Below are positions 60,176 through 64,000 of a stretch of DNA of 64,000 bases, piece after piece. The position numbers were made by a program, and so were the translations under genes. A model generated the notes under the pieces. It was not told the DNA's origin. It made no database searches and was given only the letters and a program-made list of their open reading frames with translations. Source of the stretch: Muscardinus avellanarius (lineage: Eukaryota; Chordata; Mammalia; Rodentia; Gliridae). Location of the stretch: positions 30,813,173 through 30,877,172 of the forward strand of contig OY726560.1 in the NCBI GenBank assembly GCA_963383645.1, in the 5' to 3' direction. Position 1 is the stretch's first letter. Each line of letters starts with the position of its first letter.

Positions 60176-62550
60176 TAATATTTTTGGCACTAACAGTGGA
60201 AAATTACAGATAAACCCAAGATAGATAAACCAGAAATTGCTCCGTATGCTGCTGAGGAGATACAGAGATGAATAACTAGAGTCTGATGGACCATGTGTAA
60301 CCTAAGGTCTAAGAGAACAAAATAGTGCAATGATGCCCTCTAACATTTCTTGCCCATGAATACCCAAGTAATCATTAGTCTTGGAAGCCCCCTTACTAAC
60401 CAGTGGTCCAATCCATATTTGTAGAATAAACAGGAGAACCTTACCTCCATGGACTCTGCATATTTGGACAAACATTGAGACACGGGGCATTTTTACTCTA
60501 AAATACTATAAATGACCAAAGGGAATATTTCTGTCACTGCATTAAATTAAGTTTACTTGGTTGTACTAAAAAAAGGATTTACCTTATGTCTATTATGGAA
60601 AAGTTACAAAAATACAGATGATCAATTGAAGCTAAATTAATTTTATTTTATCTGTAAATATTAAAATATGTATACCTTTATGTTCAGGAAATATTTGGAT
60701 GAAACTTTATAAAATATAAATCGCCTATAGTTTTTCTGTGATTACTGAAAAATCTGAACATAAATTCTGTGCCTAAGTTGTACCACTATACATGTCCCTT
60801 AGCACAATACTTTTCAAAGTGTACTCTATAGATTCCTGAGGTGTGATGAAACCCTTTGATGGATATTTTAAAGGTGCTTTTCTTCCACATTATTCCAAGA
60901 CATTTTTTGGTTCACTGTGTGTGCATTGTACTAATGTTACAAAATCAGTAATGCTCATTCATGTTTCCACATGCTTCAAAGCAATGACACCAAACTATAA
61001 CTGTCATGGTGTTCTTCACACACTTTTAGGGAAACAAGTCACTTAAAAGTGCCCTGGAAGAACAATAATTACATTATTATTATATTACTTAAATATGAAT
61101 TTTATTCACTTTCATGACTAGATTCATGTCTTTTAACATCTATACTGTTATTGTTGTAATGTAGTCTCACATAATAATGTGGTTCCAAGTGCTAGGGACA
61201 TATATAAGCACAGCACTGAGAACTTCTGCAGCATGCTCTGGGATCATGCATACAGAAAGAAAAAGTACCATGTGACTGAGGTGAAAAAGGAGGTCTCTGC
61301 TCTCCAGAGTTCACCATTTTTACTTGGAAAAATTAGCAGGCAAACTAAAGTTATTCAGAGGTTTATGAATAACATCTTAAAAATGAATTAATGGAGACTG
61401 TCACTGTCAAAGAAACCTGACAGTATTTGTTGTCAATGATAAAATTTGAACTTTCTAGTGAAAATTTGAATTGTGAAAAACTTATTTCAAACATCAAAAG
61501 CTTGATAACTTCCCAAGAGTAATAAACGTATTTGATTAAATTAGTGGTAATATAACAAAAGGGATATTTTATTTGCTCTTCAATGAAATATATCTCCTTT
61601 GGGAAAGTATATAACAAAGGAACAACCATCCTGAACAGTAAATAAAATAACAAATCACATCTGTTATTTTAAAACCCTAAGGGAAAGAAAGATCAATATA
61701 GCTGAGTTTGAAAAATTTGCTGATACAATGTAAGATTCCACGTCTTGGTGAACCTATCAATTTCTGATATAGTTCCAATAAAGAATTTACACAATTATAT
61801 GTCCAAACTATAAAAGTACCCCTCTACCTTTAACTATGTAATCATGTGACACTAATTTTTTTCATAAGCTTCAACTAAAATATCAAGTGGCAACAATTCA
61901 AACTAAATATTAGGTCAGATATGAAGGCAATATAAAAATTATGAAACAGTGCTACTCTTCTCAATAATTTTGGGGAATGTATTTATTTTTAAAGTGTGAT
62001 TGTTTTTCATAGACTGAGTTTATTATTATTTTTTAGTATTATTATATACATATATTAAATTTGATCTGTTTAAAATTTCAATGTGGTAAATATCAAGACA
62101 CATCCTATAAAAGCAAAAGCTGCTTGAAGTCCTTGATGATCTTAAAGATTGCGGAGGAGTTCCAACACAGCATGGACTTCTATCAGAACCATAATACAAA
62201 AATCTGCACCATGAAAACAAATATTTTAATAAGATGAGTGCTTACTATAAGAAAGTTGCCTCCATCATTTCATCAGCAAGAGGTTCACTTACTTTGTGAC
62301 TCTTACCTGCCCCAGGGACAAATTCTGATTGAAAATAGAGGTGAAAGATTGTCAATTCGCAGAGGAACAGGGGTCTGAGTGCAGGCAGTGTTTGGCCATG
62401 CTGACAACATTGACAGAGGTCATGTATTCTTCTATAATGGTTTTACTCAAGCGTTTACATATTCAAGTGCATGCAAACTTTCTTTTCATTTGACATTTAT
62501 CCATAAGAAAGTTTGTAGCAAAAAACTACAATGACTTGCTAAATAATATA
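60176..62550. other. Unique stretch
   Basis: No gene confidently recognised. 62080-62420 is less AT-rich and has short open frames on both strands, but none long enough to call. Confidence 0.4.
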
Positions 62551-62755
62551 AGATGAGCCAGGTGTGATGGCTCACACCTATAATCCCAGTGCTTGGGAGA
62601 CTAAGACAGGAAGATTACAGGTCCAAGGCCACCAGCATGTGTTAACTTAGTGAAACCCTGTTTCAAAAAAAAAAAAAAAAAAAAAAAACAATAGGACTGA
62701 AGGTGTAGCTTACAGGTAGAATACCTGTGGGTTCAATCCCTAGTAGCACAAAAAT
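62551..62755 (+). mobile_element. Old B1-dID SINE
   Basis: 'gagccaggtgtgatggctcaca', a 24-A run between the two halves, and an ID-like right half ('ggactgaaggtgtagcttac', 'tgggttcaatccctagtagc'). Confidence 0.88.
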
Positions 62756-64000
62756 TTTATATAAAATAAGAAAACATAAGGAACATAATTTTAGTATGTT
62801 TATGGCTTAATTTTATAAAAAATCTAAATTACTAAAATGAATGAATTTGACCATATTGAGATCAGACAAAAAAGCAGATGTAGGACAAATTTGCCATGCT
62901 TTGACTTCCCTCTGATTCCCATTTGGTTGAGGTTTCCGGGAAATCTGTTTGTGGGAGAACTGTGAGGCCAGGTCTAAAACTGAGATGTCAATCAGACGCA
63001 GTGGTGTAAGGGAGAAGCCATATGGCTCATTCTTTTCTCCATGTTGGAGGAATGACAAATTTGTGCAATGTAATTTTCTCTACACTCTGAATGCATGCAC
63101 TGATCTCAGGGTTGATTTTTTTTAAATCAACAGGATTAATGTGTACTCACTCCAAATCCATGTCTCTATTCTTTTGTACCAGTGCAGAGAAAAAAAAGAT
63201 AAAAATGTCTCACATACAGCTAAGTGTAAAACACATTGCCTTTGGGAAGTCAATCAGAGTGGTGTTCAATTGATTAAATAAAAATTTATTTAAATTAATG
63301 TGTTTTATGTGACTAAACTGAGACTAGAATAACATTAAAATGTTTTCTTCTATTGCAATCCAGTTAACAAAAAATAGTTTGGCATAGATTTCAACATATG
63401 TGTCCTAAAATGTTACTTCATATTTTTTCTTTAACTAGATCACGTTTAAAATTTCATGAGGATTCTATATAAAGGAACTATACTACATAACTATGGACTA
63501 TTTTCTAGAGAAAACATGCCTTCCTCCTTACTTATCTCTACTTTTTTTATATTTCTCTGAGTACTCACTACTTCTCTTGTATAGGATAATGACAATATGA
63601 ACCACTGACTTAGTACTTATTGTAAATTGCACTTTACTCCTAAGTGTGTGTGGTGTTTATGTGTGTCTACTTATATATATATTATGATATATTTTATTTG
63701 CATGTACTTTTAAGTGTCCCCCAAAGTTTAAGAAATATACTTCTATAAGTATTTACTGATCAATAAATTTTTCAATGCTGTTTTGATTGTATGAAACCAA
63801 AAATACAACAAAAATTATCATAATTTGTATAGAGTACAAAGATGAACTTTTTCCAATTTCAGAGTGAAATTCAAGTTTACTGAGCTCTTTGATAATGAAG
63901 GAAAGCACTAAATAAATTAAATGAAGAACAAGTCTAAATGCAAGTTACTTTTAATATTAATAAACCACAAATACTCAATGAGAAACATAGCTTTCATGGT
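62756..64000. other. Unique AT-rich stretch
   Basis: No gene or repeat recognised to the window end. Confidence 0.4.

Noticed and set aside
62026..62420. Possible processed pseudogene or exon with a splice-donor-like 'caggtaag' on the minus strand
   Set aside because: Frames on both strands are short and broken, and no protein family was recognisable.
1..64000. CRISPR arrays, operons or other prokaryotic systems
   Set aside because: The window is mammalian genomic DNA; the only regular repeats are microsatellites and retroposons.

Overview
This is vertebrate, specifically placental-mammal, nuclear DNA. It is AT-rich, carries long dinucleotide microsatellites, and is dominated by LINE-1 (L1) copies, tRNA/7SL-derived SINEs, MaLR-type LTRs and ancient MIR and L1M relics. 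The SINEs have a B1-like 7SL-derived left part fused to an ID-like (tRNA-Ala-derived) right part. That B1-dID architecture is known from the squirrel-related rodents (Sciuridae, Aplodontiidae, Gliridae), so I infer such a rodent. The abundant young SINE subfamily here has a remodelled right half that does not match the ground-squirrel consensus I know, so a non-squirrel member such as mountain beaver or a dormouse is possible but unproven.

No host protein-coding exon was recognised. The window reads as an intergenic, L1-rich gene desert. The only substantial reading frames belong to L1.

Layout. 1-12.2 kb: old L1 remnants, about eight SINEs, MIR and MER5-like relics, microsatellites. 12.2-13.0 kb: two L1 3' ends in opposite orientation. 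13.1-17.8 kb: a MaLR-like LTR split by a 4.3 kb minus-strand L1. 17.8-26.6 kb: mostly unique DNA with a solo LTR inside an older L1, two SINEs and three CA/GT arrays. 26.7-33.6 kb: a full-length but decayed minus-strand L1 with its 5' UTR promoter. 33.6-42.7 kb: unique DNA with old L1 pieces, SINEs and MIR. 42.7-44.3 kb: a young L1 with a 5' inversion (twin priming). 45.0-50.45 kb: the best feature of the window, a young near-full-length L1 whose 5' end is fused to a complete U6 snRNA copy, the composite being flanked by a perfect 15-bp target-site duplication. 51.5-56.4 kb: another decayed minus-strand L1 with two large internal deletions and two SINE insertions, abutted by a plus-strand L1 3' end. 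56.4-64 kb: mostly unique sequence.

Nothing here forms a working gene system. The biology is retrotransposition: L1 ORF1p (RNA-binding chaperone) and ORF2p (endonuclease plus reverse transcriptase) copy L1 RNA and, in trans, SINE and U6 RNA into AT-rich target sites. The youngest L1 keeps an open ORF1 and all endonuclease and reverse-transcriptase catalytic residues, but its ORF2 is broken after residue 791. All repeat family names come from recognition by eye, not from a database search.
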